Source: Oscillospiraceae bacterium
GTDB taxonomy: Bacteria; Bacillota; Clostridia; Oscillospirales; Acutalibacteraceae
Assembly (NCBI GenBank): GCA_902790325.1
Contig: CADARP010000020.1
Coordinates: 1 to 34,532, forward strand
DNA: 34,532 nucleotides
Direction of reading: 5' to 3'
Position numbers and translations under genes: made by a program. Within the stretch, counting starts at the first letter, position 1. Each line of letters opens with the position of its first letter. Under the pieces are notes generated by a model. That model was not told the origin of the DNA. It worked only from the letters and a program-made list of their open reading frames with translations, and ran no database searches. Shown here in pieces: positions 21,148-29,696 of the stretch.

Positions 21148-22863
21148 ATGTCAGAACTAAAGCCCGCGGTAGGATACTGCCGCTTTTCATCAAACATGCA
21201 GCGCGAAGAATCCATCGACGCCCAAAAGCGAGCGATAACAAACTACGCGAACGATAACGGGTTCATAATCACTGAGTGGTATTGCGATGAAGCCAAGTCC
21301 GGCAGAACAGCCGACAGGCCGGAATTCCAAAGAATGATGGATGATGTTAAGAACGACAAAATCCAGTACTTGATCGTGCACAAGTTAGACCGGTTTACCC
21401 GAAGTGTTTGGGATTATGCAGAAAATAAGAACATGCTGGAAGAGCATAACTGCGTTTTCATATCCGTTGGAGAACGAATTGATGACACTCCATCCGGTAA
21501 ATTCATGTCGAACATGATCATCGCTATAAGCGAGCACTACTCAAACAATCTTGCCACCGAGGTAATGAAAGGTCAGCGCGAGAACGCTTTCAAAGGGTTG
21601 TGGACGGGCGGCGTTGCTCCGCTTGGCTATGACGTAGTTGACAAACGGTTGGTCATCAACGAGGACGAGGCAAAGGCCGTACGGCTCATATACGAAATGA
21701 GCGCGGACGGCTATGGATACGGCCAGATCATCGACCGGCTGAATCTGTTGGGATATAAGACCAAGCGTGGTCAGCCGTTCGGCAAGAACTCCCTGCATGA
21801 TCTGATCCGCAACGAGAAGTATAAAGGTGTGTATGTGTTCAATCTCCGCTCCGCAAAAAAAGGTCGGAACAGAAAGCGCAACAACCACGCATACAAACGC
21901 GAAGAAGAAATCATCCGCATTCCGGGTGGATGCCCGGCCATCGTGTCGGAAGATTTGTGGAATCGAGCAAACTCAACACTGCGTGTGACCGGTAAGTATA
22001 AGACGAACGCCAAGCAGCCGTATCTTCTGTCCGGATTGTTGGTCTGCGGAGAATGCGGCGCAAAAATGCACGGGAATCTTCGTAAAACACCGTCCGGCAA
22101 TCAGTATACGACCTACCGCTGTAACGTGAAGAACAACCAGCGAACCTGCCACAGCAAAGAAATCCATGCTGCGCCGTTGGACAAGTTCGTACTGGACATG
22201 GTGTTCAAGAATTACTTCACGGAAGAACGCCTGCCGGTGATCGCCGAACAGGTCAACCGGCAAATGCGGGAGAACATCCTGAACGACGAAACGCTCCTGA
22301 AGGCCAAGGAAGAGCTGCACACCAAGATACATATACGTGACACTCTGATTCAGACCATTGTCAAGACCGGCGAGATCGACGCGATATCGCAGCAGATCAA
22401 GCAGTTGGAAGACGACATAAAGAAACTCCAGCAGTTCGTAAACAACGCTGAAAAGGGAACCGCGGCGAGAATCACGGCGGACGATGTGCGTGACTATCTG
22501 CAGCCGCTCCGCGAACGATTCCAGAGCGCGGAATGCAACGAACAGGTCAAAGTGATCCTGTCACAGATCATCGACCGAATTGTCGTATACCGTGACCGTG
22601 CGGACATCTACCTGAAGATGCAGTTCGAGAACGCGCAGGAAAGCGTCAAGAAAGAATCCGAAGGAGAAAAGAACATCGAGAATGTTATTCCGACGTTCAC
22701 ACCAACGTATTTTCAGGGTGTCAGTGTCTCCATGACGGACGTCGCCAAGCGTAAGCCCGATTATAAGCCGCTGCGCGATATGAGCGCGTTACTGAAGGGT
22801 CGGACGTATGAGATGCCGAAGTTCGACGCAGAAGCCGTTAGAAGCCGATATACGGCGTCCTGA
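21148..22863 (+). CDS. Large serine recombinase
   Basis: The 571-residue site-specific recombinase probably moves the island. The N-terminal catalytic domain (about 7-150) has nucleophile Ser14 in YCRFSS and the arginines of LDRFTRS (D81, R82, R85). A recombinase domain follows (about 155-290, APLGYDVVDKRLVINEDEA and the IRNEKYKGVYVF helix). A zinc ribbon has C300/C303 (CGECGAKM) and C325/C334, then a coiled coil at about 370-445. The C-terminal tail is polar. Length and domain order are those of complete transposon-type serine recombinases (TndX/CcrA-like). The start at 21148 has GGAAGG eight nt upstream. It ends about 550 nt from the tRNA-Ala gene, at the right end of the island, where integrase genes usually lie. 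Confidence 0.93.
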   Translation: MSELKPAVGYCRFSSNMQREESIDAQKRAITNYANDNGFIITEWYCDEAKSGRTADRPEFQRMMDDVKNDKIQYLIVHKLDRFTRSVWDYAENKNMLEEHNCVFISVGERIDDTPSGKFMSNMIIAISEHYSNNLATEVMKGQRENAFKGLWTGGVAPLGYDVVDKRLVINEDEAKAVRLIYEMSADGYGYGQIIDRLNLLGYKTKRGQPFGKNSLHDLIRNEKYKGVYVFNLRSAKKGRNRKRNNHAYKREEEIIRIPGGCPAIVSEDLWNRANSTLRVTGKYKTNAKQPYLLSGLLVCGECGAKMHGNLRKTPSGNQYTTYRCNVKNNQRTCHSKEIHAAPLDKFVLDMVFKNYFTEERLPVIAEQVNRQMRENILNDETLLKAKEELHTKIHIRDTLIQTIVKTGEIDAISQQIKQLEDDIKKLQQFVNNAEKGTAARITADDVRDYLQPLRERFQSAECNEQVKVILSQIIDRIVVYRDRADIYLKMQFENAQESVKKESEGEKNIENVIPTFTPTYFQGVSVSMTDVAKRKPDYKPLRDMSALLKGRTYEMPKFDAEAVRSRYTAS

Positions 22864-22918
22864 CCGTTTAGGTAGTCTCGTTATGGGTACAGTGTCAGGA
22901 TCGCTCTGGTTAGTTAAA

Positions 22919-22957
22919 TTGGGGGGCGAATACGGACAAGCCGCATTCGCCCCCCAA
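22919..22957. repeat. REP-like hairpin, copy 1
   Basis: TTGGGGGGCGAAT (22919-22931) pairs perfectly with ATTCGCCCCCCAA (22945-22957). The surrounding ~50 bases (starting AGTTAAATTG) repeat at 23.06 kb. It could end transcription of the recombinase gene, though no T-run follows. Confidence 0.75.
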
Positions 22958-23065
22958 GGGTCTGCGTATGATTCTATTATACGTCTTGTCAAGGGTATGG
23001 TATTATGATTGATTTGAGTAGTTATTCTCTTGTTACCGCATTTCGGAATGCTCCAGGTAGTTTAA

Positions 23066-23100
23066 TTGAGGGGCGAATGCAAGCCGCATTCGCCCCCCAA
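23066..23100. repeat. REP-like hairpin, copy 2
   Basis: TTGAGGGGCGAATGC (23066-23080) pairs with GCATTCGCCCCCCAA (23086-23100) with one mismatch and a 5-nt loop. It shares AAGCCGCATTCGCCCCCCAA with copy 1. Confidence 0.75.
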
Positions 23101-23118
23101 GGGGTTTTGATAGCGCGT

Positions 23119-23262
23119 CTGGATCGCGACGATCTGTCTGATAAAGGACGCCGCAGGAAAGCGCTGCTGGATCGCATTGAGCAGTCCTCTGATGGACGCA
23201 GCCGGATCACGTGGCTGGATGGCGCTGAGCCGTCCGCTAAAGGGCGTTTTGAGAAGCGTTTC
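23119..23262. repeat. Three 48-bp tandem units
   Basis: Units begin at 23119, 23167 and 23215 (CTGGATCGC, CTGGATCGC, CTGGATGGC) with an exact 48-base period. In one plus-strand frame they read as 16-residue units of LDR...S.KGR type (LDRDDLSDKGR, LDRIEQSSDGR, LDGAEPSAKGR). No start or binding site makes this a likely gene. Confidence 0.75.
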
Positions 23263-23263
23263 G

Positions 23264-23416
23264 AACGAACTCCCGCGCCGGGAATCGCGGTCGGAGCCGC
23301 GTCCGCTCTGCGTCAGGGACATCGGATCGTAGAAAATCGGGTTCTATTTTTCTGCTTGTGAATAATAAAAGCGTGACATAAAAAACTCACGAGCCCAAAT
23401 AGGCTCGTGAGGTCAG

Positions 23417-23432
<16 letters not shown>
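23264..23432. repeat. Right direct repeat of the island (att-like)
   Basis: The partner of 14433-14601. It runs into the tRNA-Ala gene and covers the tRNA's last 16 bases (23417-23432) and its terminator (stem TCACGAGCC/GGCTCGTGA at 23387-23410, T-run on the minus strand). The distance between the two repeats, 8.8 kb, gives the island size. Confidence 0.85.
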
Positions 23433-23492
<60 letters not shown>

Positions 23493-23504
23493 ACGGCAAA
23501 ATAC

Positions 23505-23532
23505 ATTATACCCGAAAATCGTAAAATGTCAA
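23505..23532 (-). promoter_or_regulatory. Promoter of tRNA-Ala
   Basis: Minus strand TTGACA (23527-23532), 16-nt spacer, TATAAT (23505-23510); both boxes are exact consensus. The tRNA begins 13 nt after the -10 box. Confidence 0.88.
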
Positions 23533-23562
23533 GGGCTTTTTGAAACTTTTTTGACGTGAAAC

Positions 23563-23602
23563 AAAACAAATGTTTGCATTTTGCCCGCGGCTGTGCTATA
23601 CT
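23563..23602 (+). promoter_or_regulatory. lexA promoter with SOS box
   Basis: TTGCAT (23574-23579), 17-nt spacer, TATACT (23597-23602). AAAACAAATGTTTG at 23563-23576 fits the Gram-positive LexA box (CGAAC-N4-GTTCG type) at most positions and overlaps the -35 box, so LexA would repress its own gene. Confidence 0.75.
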
Positions 23603-23634
23603 GTATGCAGAAGTTTCGGATCGGAGGGTGTACA

Positions 23635-24225
23635 ATGGATAAGCTCAATGATACCCAGCAAAAAGTATACGAATTCCTGGTGCAGAAAATGCGCGACGGC
23701 GTGCCGCCTTCCGTGCGGGAGATCGGCAGCGCGGTCGGACTGCGCTCCACGTCCTCCGTGCAGGCCAATCTCGACGCGCTGGAAACCAAAGGCTACATTT
23801 CCCGCGATCCGCTGCGCAAGCGTTCCATCCGCATTGTCGGCATGGGCGAGCCGACCGTACAGGTTCCGCTGCTGGGTACCGTCGCGGCGGGCGCGCCGCT
23901 GCTGGCGGTGGAGCAGATCGAGGGCTATATCCCCTTTTCCGGCCGTTTCAGCGCGGACAAATCCTTCTTTGCGCTGCATGTGCGCGGCGAAAGCATGATC
24001 GAGGCAGGCATCCTGGACGGCGACATCGTGATCGCCGAGCAGGCCTCTTCGGCAGAGAACGGGCAAATGGTCATTGCGCTGGTGGATGACGAAGCTACGG
24101 TCAAGACGTTCTACAAAGAACAGGGACAGTACCGTCTGCAGCCTGCCAACGAAGCGTATGAACCGATCCTTGTCGACCATGTGGAGATCCTCGGCAAGGT
24201 CGTCGCGGTATTTCGCTATTATTAA
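23635..24225 (+). CDS. lexA: SOS repressor LexA
   Basis: LexA represses DNA-damage genes and is inactivated by RecA-stimulated self-cleavage. The 196-residue protein has an N-terminal winged helix (VYEFLVQKM...PSVREIGSAVGLRSTSSV), the cleavage site Ala85-Gly86 in TVAAGAP, nucleophile Ser120 in RGESM and general base Lys157 in EATVKTFY. GGAGG lies seven nt before the ATG at 23635. The gene carries a candidate LexA box in its own promoter. It is divergent from the tRNA-Ala gene and followed 24 nt downstream by rarA. It fits the usual length near 200. Confidence 0.96.
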   Translation: MDKLNDTQQKVYEFLVQKMRDGVPPSVREIGSAVGLRSTSSVQANLDALETKGYISRDPLRKRSIRIVGMGEPTVQVPLLGTVAAGAPLLAVEQIEGYIPFSGRFSADKSFFALHVRGESMIEAGILDGDIVIAEQASSAENGQMVIALVDDEATVKTFYKEQGQYRLQPANEAYEPILVDHVEILGKVVAVFRYY

Positions 24226-24249
24226 TGCAACACCATAAGGAGATCATCT

Positions 24250-25521
24250 ATGTCTGTACCGCTGGCTGAACGGCTGCGGCCGCAAACGCTTGAGGAAATC
24301 GTCGGGCAGCGGCATCTGCTCGCTCCCGGTAAACCGCTGCGCGGGATCATCGAGTCGGGCGAGCTGCCCAACATGGTATTCTACGGGCCGTCCGGCGTCG
24401 GAAAAACCACTCTGGCAAGTATTATCGCCAAACAGACCGACCGCCATCTCGTGCGGCTCAACGGCACGACCGCCGGCACCGCCGAAATCAAGGACGTCAT
24501 AGCCCGTTTGGATTCATTCCTCGCGCCGAACGGCATCCTGCTGTACCTCGACGAGATCCAGTACCTGAACAAAAAACAGCAGCAGACGCTGCTCGAATAC
24601 ATTGAAAAAGGTTCGATCACACTGATCGCCTCCACAACGGAGAATCCGTACTTTTACATTTACAACGCTATACTGAGCCGTTCGACGGTGTTCGAGTTCA
24701 AAAGCGTCGTGCCTTCGGACGTCGTGCCCGCAGTGGAGCGGGCGTTCGATTTCCTGCGGCAGGAGCGCGGCGAACCGATCGAATCGGAATCGGGCGTCAC
24801 GGAGCACATCGCGCGTGCCTGCGGCGGAGACGTGCGCAAGGCGATGAACGCCGTGGAGCTGTGCGTACTGTCCGCACCGATGCGGGACGGCATACGTTTT
24901 GTTTCGCTCGAAGCCGCCGCGGAGCTGACGCAGAAAAGCGCCATGCGCTACGACCGCGCGGGCGACGATCACTACGACATCCTCTCCGCGTTTCAGAAAT
25001 CCATGCGCGGTTCCGATCCCAATGCCGCGCTGCACTATCTCGCGCGGCTTCTGGAAGCGGGCGATCTGCCCTCGGCGTGCCGGCGGCTGATGGTCTGCGC
25101 GTGCGAAGACGTGGGTCTTGCGTATCCGTTGATCATTCCGATCGTCAAAGCGGCCGTGGACGCCGCCATGATGGTCGGGCTGCCCGAGGCGCGCATTCCG
25201 CTCGCGGACGCGGTCGTGCTGGTGTGCAATTCACCCAAGTCGAATTCCGCGTATCTCGCGTTTGACGCGGCGCTCGCCGACATCAAGAGCGGCAAAAGCG
25301 GACCGATCCCGCGCACGCTGCAAAACGTCCACTACGACGGCGAGGACAATCCGGTCAAGGGGCAGTTTTATCTGTACCCGCACGACTATGAAAACCACTG
25401 GACCGCCCAGCAGTATCTGCCGGACGCCCTCAAAAACGCCGAGTACTACCGCTTCGGCGACAACAAAACCGAACAAGCGGCGCGGGAATACTGGAACCGC
25501 GTCAAACATAAGGAAGGATGA
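24250..25521 (+). CDS. rarA: Replication-associated recombination protein RarA (MgsA)
   Basis: An AAA+ ATPase of the RarA/MgsA/WRNIP1 family that acts at stalled replication forks. The 423-residue protein begins PLAERLRPQTLEEIVGQRHL, a family signature. It has Walker A GPSGVGKTT (46-54) and Walker B LLYLDEIQ (97-104), sensor 1 in LIASTTENP, and sensor 2 in GGDVRKAMNAVE. The C-terminal tetramerisation domain includes ACEDVGLAYP and FYLYPHDYENHW, both highly conserved. GGAG lies seven nt upstream. It is 24 nt after lexA and probably in the same SOS-controlled transcript, linking damage response and fork repair. Length is normal. Confidence 0.95.
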   Translation: MSVPLAERLRPQTLEEIVGQRHLLAPGKPLRGIIESGELPNMVFYGPSGVGKTTLASIIAKQTDRHLVRLNGTTAGTAEIKDVIARLDSFLAPNGILLYLDEIQYLNKKQQQTLLEYIEKGSITLIASTTENPYFYIYNAILSRSTVFEFKSVVPSDVVPAVERAFDFLRQERGEPIESESGVTEHIARACGGDVRKAMNAVELCVLSAPMRDGIRFVSLEAAAELTQKSAMRYDRAGDDHYDILSAFQKSMRGSDPNAALHYLARLLEAGDLPSACRRLMVCACEDVGLAYPLIIPIVKAAVDAAMMVGLPEARIPLADAVVLVCNSPKSNSAYLAFDAALADIKSGKSGPIPRTLQNVHYDGEDNPVKGQFYLYPHDYENHWTAQQYLPDALKNAEYYRFGDNKTEQAAREYWNRVKHKEG

Positions 25522-25526
25522 TCTGC

Positions 25527-25853
25527 ATGAAAAAACGAATCTGTGCGCTTCTGTGCGTGCTTCTGATGCTGGTGAGCTTCTCCTGCAGCGTTTCCGCGCT
25601 CATCATGGTCGAGGACGAAACCGGTACGCGCTACTCCGACGAGGCTATGAACCCGACGACAACCAAACCGAACGCGGCCGCCGATACCGCCAAGAAAGCC
25701 TTGTCGGCCGTGTCGAAGTTCTGGCACCGTTTCGGTTTTCTGACCATCGTCATCGTCCTGCTTGTTGCGATCGTTGTTGCAATCGTCATCAGTGAGTTTG
25801 AACGGCAAAAGAAAGAAAGCCGTCCGCCAAGGCCTTCCAAGAAAAAGAAATAA
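25527..25853 (+). CDS. Small membrane protein with signal peptide
   Basis: The 108-residue protein has a signal-like N-terminus (MKKRICALLCVLLMLVSFSC...SVSA). A short extracytoplasmic part with NPTTTKPN follows, then one membrane helix (about 74-93, TIVIVLLVAIVVAIVI) and a very basic cytoplasmic tail ending KKKK. The first helix could be cleaved near SVSA or be a lipoprotein-like anchor (SFSC). The start at 25527 has GGAAGG nine nt upstream; an ATG nine bases earlier overlaps the rarA stop and sits on the binding site. It is probably co-transcribed with rarA. Function unknown. Confidence 0.75.
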   Translation: MKKRICALLCVLLMLVSFSCSVSALIMVEDETGTRYSDEAMNPTTTKPNAAADTAKKALSAVSKFWHRFGFLTIVIVLLVAIVVAIVISEFERQKKESRPPRPSKKKK

Positions 25854-25868
25854 CCTGCACCGCTGGTC

Positions 25869-25903
25869 GCTGCCGAGGGGAATCCCCCTTCGGCAGTATT
25901 TTT
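25869..25903 (+). terminator. Terminator of lexA-rarA operon
   Basis: CTGCCGA-GGGG pairs with CCCC-TCGGCAG across a small bulge, followed by TATTTTTTT. It lies 16 nt past the small membrane protein stop. Confidence 0.88.
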
Positions 25904-25928
25904 TTGTCCGCAAAACAGCAAAAATTAC

Positions 25929-25944
25929 AAATGACTTGTCATTT
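25929..25944. promoter_or_regulatory. Palindrome upstream of LRR gene
   Basis: AAATGAC-TT-GTCATTT, a perfect 7-bp inverted repeat with a 2-base gap, next to TTGACA at 25945-25950. No good -10 box is found at the right distance, so the promoter of the LRR gene is uncertain. The repeat could be an operator. Confidence 0.4.
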
Positions 25945-26023
25945 TTGACATTCCGCACTTTTTTGCAAAACGGCGTGCTATGCTTCACTCAACAAAACAA
26001 AACAAAACGTTGCGGAGGATAAA

Positions 26024-28006
26024 ATGATGAAGAAGAGAATGTACGGAATCTGCTGCTTTTTGATGGTGCTCGTCACGCTGGTGATCACGGTTTGTCCGGC
26101 AATCGCGGCAGAAAAAACGATGAAGGGTCACTTCGGGGACGACCTGATCTGGCTTTTCACGCCCGGCAACAGCACGCTGACCGTCAAAGGCAAAGGCGAG
26201 ATGGCGTCCCGCCTGCACTATGAGGGCGACTACTACGGTACGCATTCGCCGTGGGATGCACGGGGCATCAGCGATCGGATCCGTACGGTCGTGATCGAGG
26301 AGGGCGTAACGAGTGTCGGAAACGCCATGTTCGAGAGCTGTTCCGCGCTCGAAGAGATTCGTCTGCCGCAAAGCCTGACATGCATAGGCGCCATGGCGTT
26401 TGCCTACACCGGCGTGAAAGAGATCGTCATTCCGGAAAATGTGACCGTGATCGGTTCCGGCGCATTTTCTCACTGTCAGAATCTGCGTGCAGTCACCTGC
26501 CTGGGTCGGCACGCGATGGAAATCGGAACCGACACATTCTATGACACGCCGTTTCTTACCGGCGAGAGCGAATATGACGAAAACGGCCTGCTGCTGTGCG
26601 GCGGCCATCTGCTTGCCGCAAAGCGCGATCTGCAGGGAACGTGCATCATTCCGGAAGGTGTGACCGATATCGCGGGCTATGCCTTCTCCGGATACAGAGA
26701 GTTTGACGATCCCGAAGGGCTGTCCGGGTTGACCAAAGTGGTTTTTCCGTGTTCTCTGGAGTATGTCGGCCCTTTTGCGTTCGGCGGATGTTCCTCTTTA
26801 AAACATGTTGTCATGCCTTACGACGACATCCGCTTCGCGTGTCATCCGTTCTGCGGCACCGGACTGCCCGAAAGCATGATCGAAGAATATCGAAAAAAAT
26901 CGGAATACTGCTGGGACGACGATGAAAACGAAACGCCCGCGGAAATCGTCCATATCGGCGCCTCGGATACAGAGTTTCCGCTCTTTTCCTATCAGCAGGC
27001 GGGCGACTGGAAATTGATAGATCGGCTGAAAGCCTACACCGTCGATCCCGAAAACCCGTATTTCAAAGAAATCGACGGGGTGCTGTACAGCAAGGACGGC
27101 TCCGTTCTGCTGCGTGTCCCCGGCGGTCGTGACTGCGACACTTTTGTTGTTCCGGACGGCGTGCGCGTGATCGGCGAATCCGCATTCTACCATGACGGAA
27201 ACGAACAAACAACCGGGCCGCGCCGCGTGATCCTTCCCGAAGGTGTGACCGTCATCCGGGAATATGCGTTCTGCGGCTGCCGCGGCTTGGAAACCGTTTC
27301 GCTGCCCTCCACCTTAAAAACGATCGATGCTTGCGCGTTTCGCGACTCAGGCCTCATGCAGATCGATCTTCCGGACGGGTTGGAAGAGATCGGCGACTGC
27401 GCGTTCAGCGAAACCAAATTCACGTTTATTCGCATTCCCGACAGCGTGGAGTGTATCCGCGGCGGCGCGTTTGCCGGCGCATATGTCGAACAGATTGAAG
27501 GATTCGACAGAGTGCCCTACACAACGCCTTACGGGATGGAAATGGAAATGTTTTCCGGCACGCCTTACAGCCGGGCGCTGGAGGAAGCGTCGGCGGCAGA
27601 AGATGAATTGACCGCCGATACGCAGACGCCGGACAACGCGGACAACACACCCTACATTCCGAAAGAACTGTGCATTTACTGCGAACGCTGTGTCAGACAG
27701 ACGGAAGAAGTGCTTATCAAAGCGGGTTTCTGGAGCCGGTACAAATCACAGACGATCCGTCTGTTCCAATCCGTGCAGGGTTTTCCGGACTCTGTGCGCA
27801 CGGAATGGCGCAGTGACAACGACAAGGTTTTTGTGGACGAAAACGGAAACGTAACGAACCGTTTGCACCATGCCGACTCTGCCGTCATCACACTCGCCGC
27901 GCTGGATTCCGATGGGCATACGCTCGAAGAAACCTCGGTGCGCCTGTACTTTTACCGATTTGATTACCAGTTGGAATCCCTTCGGGCCGAATACTCCGCT
28001 TCGTAA
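26024..28006 (+). CDS. Secreted BspA-like leucine-rich repeat protein
   Basis: The 660-residue secreted protein has a signal peptide (1-29, ending PAIAA). BspA-type leucine-rich repeats (LRR_5) follow: VVIEEGVTSVGNAMFESCSA, LEEIRLPQSLTCIGAMAFAY, KEIVIPENVTVIGSGAFSHC and further copies near 220-250, 370-400 and 410-500. Between them is a DG.LYSKDGSVLLRVPGG insert typical of such proteins. The C-terminal 130 residues hold a CIYCERC motif and an Ig-like (BIG2-type) segment, TEWRSDNDKVFVDENGNV. No sortase motif or anchor helix is seen at the end, so it may be released or bound by the Ig domain. Such proteins are surface or adhesion proteins of gut and oral bacteria. GGAGG lies 5 or 8 nt before the two possible ATG codons. 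Confidence 0.85.
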   Translation: MMKKRMYGICCFLMVLVTLVITVCPAIAAEKTMKGHFGDDLIWLFTPGNSTLTVKGKGEMASRLHYEGDYYGTHSPWDARGISDRIRTVVIEEGVTSVGNAMFESCSALEEIRLPQSLTCIGAMAFAYTGVKEIVIPENVTVIGSGAFSHCQNLRAVTCLGRHAMEIGTDTFYDTPFLTGESEYDENGLLLCGGHLLAAKRDLQGTCIIPEGVTDIAGYAFSGYREFDDPEGLSGLTKVVFPCSLEYVGPFAFGGCSSLKHVVMPYDDIRFACHPFCGTGLPESMIEEYRKKSEYCWDDDENETPAEIVHIGASDTEFPLFSYQQAGDWKLIDRLKAYTVDPENPYFKEIDGVLYSKDGSVLLRVPGGRDCDTFVVPDGVRVIGESAFYHDGNEQTTGPRRVILPEGVTVIREYAFCGCRGLETVSLPSTLKTIDACAFRDSGLMQIDLPDGLEEIGDCAFSETKFTFIRIPDSVECIRGGAFAGAYVEQIEGFDRVPYTTPYGMEMEMFSGTPYSRALEEASAAEDELTADTQTPDNADNTPYIPKELCIYCERCVRQTEEVLIKAGFWSRYKSQTIRLFQSVQGFPDSVRTEWRSDNDKVFVDENGNVTNRLHHADSAVITLAALDSDGHTLEETSVRLYFYRFDYQLESLRAEYSAS

Positions 28007-28130
28007 TTTCCGACGAATCTGCCCCCCTTCTGCGCGCTGCGGAATCCCATCCCGTGTTTTCCGCCGAAGCGCCTGTCTTTGCATGAACGGCTGCCGCGGC
28101 GCATACCTTTTGGGCGAAGGGGGTTTTGGT

Positions 28131-29486
28131 TTGACTGCCGTTTTGCACACACTGACCGCCGTCCTGTGGGGGCCGCCGACCATGGCGCTTTTTCTGGGAA
28201 CGGGAATCTATTTTACCGTGCGCAGCCGCTTTTTCCAGTGCCGCGCCGGCACGATTGTACGCGGAACACTCGGCTGCAAACGGCAGACCGGCACACAGGA
28301 AGGCGCGTTATCGCCTGTGCGCACGCTCTCGACAGCGCTCGGCGCGTGTATGGGAACCGGCAACATCGCGGGCGTCGGCACGGCGCTGACAGTCGGCGGT
28401 GCAGGCGCGCTGTTCTGGATGTGCGTGAGCGCGTTTTTCGGCATGATGACCGCATTTGCCGAAACGGTGCTTGCCGTTCATTTCCGCGATAAAGACGCGG
28501 ACGGACGCCGGGCGGGCGGCGCCATGTATGTGCTGGAAAAAGGTCTCGGCATGAGACGAGCCGCACGGATCTATGCGTTTCTGCTGGCCGCTTCGTCGTT
28601 CGGCGTCGGCAATATGGCACAGGTCAACGCGTCCGCGTCGGCGCTGCGCACGGCGTTCGGCATACCCGCCGTGCGTACAGGCGCCGTGTTCTGCGTCCTT
28701 GTCGCGCTGACCGTCTGCGGCGGCGTCCGACGCATCGGCGCCGTCACGGAAAAAGCCGTTCCGCTGCTGTCCGGAATTTTCCTGCTTTGTGCCGTCGGCG
28801 CGCTGTGGCACTGCCGCGCGCAGATCCCGACAGCGCTGCGGGAGATTTTTGTGGGCGCGTGGGACTTTCGCGCCGCGGCGGGAGGGCTTGCCGGTCAGGC
28901 GGTGCGCGTCGGTGTAACGCGCGGCGTTTTTTCCAACGAAGCCGGGCTCGGCAGTACGGCTGTGATCCATGCCGCCGCCGATACGGATTCACCGGTCGGA
29001 CAGGGATTGTGGGCGATCCTGGAGGTGTTCCTCGACACCGTGCTCATGTGCACCGTCACGGGTTTGGTGATCCTGACGTCCGGCGTGCACGATCCGTCCG
29101 CGGACGGCGCCGCGCTGTTTGCACAATCGCTCGGCGTCACGTTCGGACGCGCCGGCAGCGCGCTGACCGCCGTTACGTTGTCTTTGCTCGGCTTTGCCAG
29201 CGTGACCGGCTGGTCGTACTGCGGCGAGCGCGGCACGGCATATCTGTTCGGGAGCCGCGCGATCCCCGTATACCGCGCGTTGTATGCGGCAGCCGCGTTT
29301 TTCGGCAGCTTTCTGCGGCTCGATACGGTATTCCGGATCTCCGACGTGCTCAACTGTCTCATGGCGCTGCCGAACCTTTTGTCTCTGTGGCTGCTGTCCG
29401 GCATTGTTTTTGCCCATCTTCGGACGTATAAAGAGAATCCGATCTGTCAATACTATCCATATCCGAAAAAGGAGGATCGAACATGA
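28131..29486 (+). CDS. Sodium:alanine symporter (AGCS family)
   Basis: An alanine/glycine:cation symporter of about ten membrane helices. The 451-residue length fits the family when the TTG at 28131 is used; AAGGGGG lies seven nt before it. Frames starting further upstream add a non-membrane, low-quality stretch overlapping the LRR gene. Signatures are ALGACMGTGNIAGVGTAL, the FSNEAGLGSTAVIHAAA motif, FGMMTAFAETVLAVHFRDKD and GWSYCGERG. It imports small amino acids with sodium. Its stop shares ATGA with the small gene at 29483, which may be a partner. The ~125 bases before it show no clear promoter, so it may share the LRR transcript. Confidence 0.9.
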   Translation: MTAVLHTLTAVLWGPPTMALFLGTGIYFTVRSRFFQCRAGTIVRGTLGCKRQTGTQEGALSPVRTLSTALGACMGTGNIAGVGTALTVGGAGALFWMCVSAFFGMMTAFAETVLAVHFRDKDADGRRAGGAMYVLEKGLGMRRAARIYAFLLAASSFGVGNMAQVNASASALRTAFGIPAVRTGAVFCVLVALTVCGGVRRIGAVTEKAVPLLSGIFLLCAVGALWHCRAQIPTALREIFVGAWDFRAAAGGLAGQAVRVGVTRGVFSNEAGLGSTAVIHAAADTDSPVGQGLWAILEVFLDTVLMCTVTGLVILTSGVHDPSADGAALFAQSLGVTFGRAGSALTAVTLSLLGFASVTGWSYCGERGTAYLFGSRAIPVYRALYAAAAFFGSFLRLDTVFRISDVLNCLMALPNLLSLWLLSGIVFAHLRTYKENPICQYYPYPKKEDRT

Positions 29487-29620
29487 CGCTTGCCATCATA
29501 ACCGCCGCATCGTTTTGTCTTTTGGGGATCGCGCTGTCCGTATCCGCAGCCGTATCCGACAAAGCGTCGCGCGACAACATGCGGGACATGACCGTGACCG
29601 GCGCGCTGCGCCGCAGATAA
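29483..29620 (+). CDS. Small single-helix membrane protein, 45 residues
   Basis: Begins MTLAIITAASFCLLGIALSV, one membrane helix, and ends with a short soluble tail (SDKASRDNMRDM...ALRRR). GGAGG lies seven nt upstream and the start overlaps the symporter stop (ATGA), which supports a real, coupled gene. It is too short to assign to a family. It may be a regulatory or stabilising subunit of the symporter. Confidence 0.65.
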   Translation: MTLAIITAASFCLLGIALSVSAAVSDKASRDNMRDMTVTGALRRR

Positions 29621-29668
29621 CGAGAAAAAGCAAAGGGCCTTTCTTCCGATCACTCGGAGGAAAGGCCT
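29620..29668 (-). terminator. Terminator of ktr operon
   Basis: A 15-bp stem (GGGCCTTTCTTCCGA, 29635-29649, with 29654-29668, 4-nt loop) followed on the minus strand by TTTGCTTTTTCTC. It may also slow transcription from the symporter side. Confidence 0.82.
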
Positions 29669-29696
29669 CTTGAACTGCTTTGTATTTTATACGTTT

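Larger units (their letters stand above)
22864..23263. other. Repeat-rich non-coding stretch at island end
   Basis: No convincing gene. It holds two related GC-rich hairpins (22919-22957 and 23066-23100) and three 48-bp tandem units (23119-23262). A 118-codon frame that spans the second half has no binding site and is not called. Confidence 0.65.

Noticed and set aside
23005-23361. 118-codon frame over the 48-bp repeats and the right island repeat
   Set aside because: No ribosome binding site, and it runs through a hairpin and the att-like repeat; the related frame at 14.3 kb has a different N-terminus.
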